Positions 40,314 through 42,450 of a stretch of 42,450 nucleotides of DNA are shown one piece after another. Within the stretch, counting starts at the first letter, position 1; the number at the start of each line of letters is the position of its first letter. Origin of the DNA: Nocardia miyunensis NBRC 108239 (GTDB taxonomy: Bacteria > Actinomycetota > Actinomycetes > Mycobacteriales > Mycobacteriaceae). The notes beneath the pieces were generated by a model. That model made no database searches and was not told the origin of the DNA. It worked only from the letters and a program-made list of their open reading frames with translations. The translations under genes and the position numbers were made by a program. The stretch covers positions 1 to 42,450 of the forward strand of contig NZ_BDBQ01000114.1 of NCBI RefSeq assembly GCF_001613065.1. The letters are read 5' to 3'.

Positions 40314-40410
40314 GTCGGGATGGTGAGGCCGAGAAACTCGGTCGTCCGTCGCGGGCACCGAACCTGGCCAGATCGTGTCAATCCCTGATCTGGAGGATCT
40401 CAACAACGCC

Positions 40411-42036
40411 ATGGCCAAGACAATTGCGTATGACGAAGAGGCCCGCCGTGGCCTCGAGCGGGGCCTGAACAGCCTCGCCGACGCCGTCAAGGTGACGCTG
40501 GGCCCCAAGGGCCGCAACGTTGTCCTGGAGAAGAAGTGGGGCGCCCCGACGATCACCAACGATGGTGTTTCCATCGCCAAGGAGATCGAGCTCGAGGACC
40601 CGTACGAGAAGATCGGCGCCGAGCTGGTCAAGGAAGTCGCCAAGAAGACCGACGACGTCGCGGGTGACGGCACCACCACCGCGACCGTGCTGGCTCAGGC
40701 GCTGGTGCGCGAGGGCCTGCGCAACGTCGCGGCCGGTGCGAACCCGCTGGGTCTGAAGCGCGGCATCGAGAAGGCCGTCGAGGCCGTCACCAACCGTCTG
40801 CTGGGTTCGGCCAAGGAGGTCGAGACCAAGGAGCAGATCGCTGCCACCGCCGCCATCTCCGCCGGCGACGCGTCCATCGGCGAGCTGATCGCCGAGGCCA
40901 TGGACAAGGTCGGCAAGGAAGGCGTCATCACCGTCGAGGAGAGCAACACCTTCGGCCTCCAGCTGGAGCTGACCGAGGGTATGCGCTTCGACAAGGGCTA
41001 CATCTCGGGCTACTTCGTCACCGACCCGGAGCGTCAGGAAGCGGTCCTCGAGGACCCGTACATCCTGCTGGTCGGCTCGAAGATCTCGACCGTCAAGGAC
41101 CTGCTGCCGCTGCTGGAGAAGGTCATCCAGGCCGGTAAGCCGCTGCTGATCATCGCCGAGGACGTCGAGGGCGAGGCCCTGTCGACCCTGGTCGTGAACA
41201 AGATCCGCGGCACCTTCAAGTCCGTCGCCGTGAAGGCCCCGGGCTTCGGCGACCGCCGCAAGGCGCAGCTGGCCGACATCGCCATCCTGACCGGTGGCGA
41301 GGTCATCAGCGAAGAGGTCGGCCTCTCGCTGGAGACCGCGACCGTCGACCTGCTTGGCACCGCCCGCAAGGTCGTGATCACCAAGGACGAGACCACGATC
41401 GTGGACGGCGCCGGCGATGCCGACGCCATCCAGGGCCGCGTCGCGCAGATCCGCACCGAGATCGAGAACTCGGATTCGGATTACGACCGCGAGAAGCTGC
41501 AGGAGCGTCTGGCCAAGCTGGCCGGCGGTGTTGCGGTGATCAAGGCCGGCGCCGCCACCGAGGTGGAGCTCAAGGAGCGCAAGCACCGCATCGAAGATGC
41601 CGTGCGCAACGCCAAGGCCGCCGTCGAGGAGGGCATCGTCCCCGGTGGTGGTGTGGCCCTGCTGCAGTCCGCTCCGGCTCTGGACGACCTGAAGCTCGAG
41701 GGTGACGAGGCCACCGGCGCGAACATCGTGCGGGTGGCGCTGGCCGCGCCGCTGAAGCAGATCGCGTTCAACGCGGGCCTCGAGCCCGGCGTGGTGGCCG
41801 AGAAGGTCTCCAACCTGCCCACCGGCCAGGGCCTCAACGCCGACTCCGGCGTCTACGAGGACCTGCTGGCGGCCGGCGTTGCCGACCCGGTCAAGGTGAC
41901 TCGTTCGGCGCTGCAGAACGCGGCCTCGATCGCGGCCCTGTTCCTCACCACCGAGGCCGTCGTGGCCGACAAGCCGGAGAAGGCCGCCGCTCCCGCGGGC
42001 GACCCGACCGGCGGCATGGGCGGCATGGACTTCTGA
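40411..42036 (+). CDS. groEL2: Chaperonin GroEL (GroEL2 type)
   Basis: 541 aa, full length. A 60-kDa ring chaperone that folds proteins with ATP and GroES. MAKTIAYDEEARRGLERGLN, TLGPKGRNVVLEKKWG, DVAGDGTTTATVLAQ (ATP site), GMRFDKGYISGYFVTD and the C-terminal GGMGGMDF are diagnostic; the Gly-Met tail marks GroEL2 rather than the His-rich GroEL1. No groES adjoins it. GGAGG is 14 bases before the ATG, rather far. Heat control through CIRCE/HrcA. Confidence 0.98.
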   Translation: MAKTIAYDEEARRGLERGLNSLADAVKVTLGPKGRNVVLEKKWGAPTITNDGVSIAKEIELEDPYEKIGAELVKEVAKKTDDVAGDGTTTATVLAQALVREGLRNVAAGANPLGLKRGIEKAVEAVTNRLLGSAKEVETKEQIAATAAISAGDASIGELIAEAMDKVGKEGVITVEESNTFGLQLELTEGMRFDKGYISGYFVTDPERQEAVLEDPYILLVGSKISTVKDLLPLLEKVIQAGKPLLIIAEDVEGEALSTLVVNKIRGTFKSVAVKAPGFGDRRKAQLADIAILTGGEVISEEVGLSLETATVDLLGTARKVVITKDETTIVDGAGDADAIQGRVAQIRTEIENSDSDYDREKLQERLAKLAGGVAVIKAGAATEVELKERKHRIEDAVRNAKAAVEEGIVPGGGVALLQSAPALDDLKLEGDEATGANIVRVALAAPLKQIAFNAGLEPGVVAEKVSNLPTGQGLNADSGVYEDLLAAGVADPVKVTRSALQNAASIAALFLTTEAVVADKPEKAAAPAGDPTGGMGGMDF

Positions 42037-42064
42037 GTCCAGCCTCCCGGCAACACATTTCGAA

Positions 42065-42102
42065 CCGGTAGCCGGTCCGCCTTCGGGTGGGCCGGCTACC
42101 GG
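42065..42102 (+). terminator. Terminator hairpin after groEL2
   Basis: CCGGTAGCCGG and CCGGCTACCGG, extended by TCCGCC/GGTGGG with one or two wobble pairs, give a stem of about 17 bp with a TTCG loop. Very stable. Confidence 0.9.
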
Positions 42103-42234
42103 CGTTTCGAAGACGATTCGACTGTGCTGCCCGGGGACGGCCGAGTCTCGCGGTTCCGCAGGCTCGTCGCGGATGTGGTCCGCCGGAGTATTCACTTGGA
42201 CGCCATGTGCGGTTTGGCCGTATGACCAGGCGAT

Positions 42235-42450
42235 TTGACATTGAAACTCGCTGCCGCGTAACTTAATCCAGGTCAGAGCGACACGGACACCGACCCGGAG
42301 CCGAAAGGCCCGGGACACGAGGTTGGACGAGGAGCGCCTGACGCTCACACTAGCAAGACCGAGACCCCGATTTGGTTCGGGATCTACGTCTGAGCTAAGC
42401 TTGAAAAGTTGCCTCACCGATCAACCGGATTAACTTCCGCAAGATGGTGT
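42235..42450 (+). promoter_or_regulatory. Strong promoter and leader, probably of an rRNA operon (runs off the right edge)
   Basis: TTGACA (42235-42240), 18-bp spacer, TAACTT (42259-42264): a near-perfect sigma-A promoter, rare in this genome. The transcribed stretch has no good ORF and includes CACACTAGCAAGACCGAGAC, an imperfect hairpin and AAGCTTGAAAAGTTGCC, which resembles leaders upstream of 16S genes in Rhodococcus/Nocardia as I remember them. The 16S gene itself is not in the window. Between the groEL2 terminator and 42234 I see nothing else. Confidence 0.5.

Noticed and set aside
40378..42417. 679-aa open frame antisense to groEL2
   Set aside because: GroEL2 is unambiguous; the antisense frame has no recognisable domain.

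Overview
The window is high-GC actinobacterial chromosome, most likely Nocardia or a close mycolic-acid relative. Three things point there: strong G/C at third codon positions with many GTG/TTG starts and likely leaderless mRNAs; a FadE5-type acyl-CoA dehydrogenase; and gene order that follows the Mycobacterium tuberculosis block thiD, thiC, xthA, GNAT, def, DUF3263, LytR_C protein, sodC, YbdK ligase, AAA ATPase, pssA, psd, groEL2 (recalled, not searched). I see no rRNA or tRNA gene, CRISPR array, transposase or prophage gene.

Layout. 0-7 kb: the 5' end of a glycosyltransferase, thiD, a CobW-type zinc GTPase broken by an 11-bp tandem duplication behind a Zur-like box, an unusual LPMO-like protein, a DUF1918 protein, a DUF5995-like exported protein, and thiC with a TPP riboswitch. 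7-10 kb: fadE5-like gene and a membrane protein. 10-12.5 kb: def/GNAT/xthA on the minus strand. 12.5-17 kb: DUF3263, LytR_C protein, sodC, YbdK-type ligase and PAP2 phosphatase. 17.2-20.9 kb: a CDC48-like AAA ATPase and a polytopic membrane protein. 21-27.2 kb: a complete Mrp Na+/H+ antiporter operon (A-B fusion, C, D, E, F, G). 27.5-29.1 kb: pssA-psd, the phosphatidylethanolamine pathway. 29.4-31.9 kb: FabH, a SIMPL lipoprotein and an SRPBCC protein. 32-36 kb: a redox/signalling module (response regulator fused to a thioredoxin-reductase-like flavoprotein without CxxC, a cyclic-nucleotide-domain histidine kinase, a UBP zinc finger). 36.3-39.8 kb: lipoprotein, beta-lactamase-like hydrolase, Clp_N/HTH regulator with twin operators, and trans-aconitate methyltransferase. 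40-42 kb: groEL2 behind two CIRCE elements. The right end carries a strong promoter and a leader resembling that of an rRNA operon.

The most unusual observations are: (1) a family of dispersed intergenic repeats built on GCCGGAGCGAAGCGGAGGC, present at four loci and at two of them abutting a GTG start; (2) an AA10-like LPMO domain whose essential histidine is internal, behind an FnIII-like domain and with no signal peptide; (3) the REC-flavoprotein/kinase/UBP zinc-finger module; (4) the twin GTCAAC-N5-GTTGAC operators over a leaderless promoter in front of the Clp_N/HTH gene.
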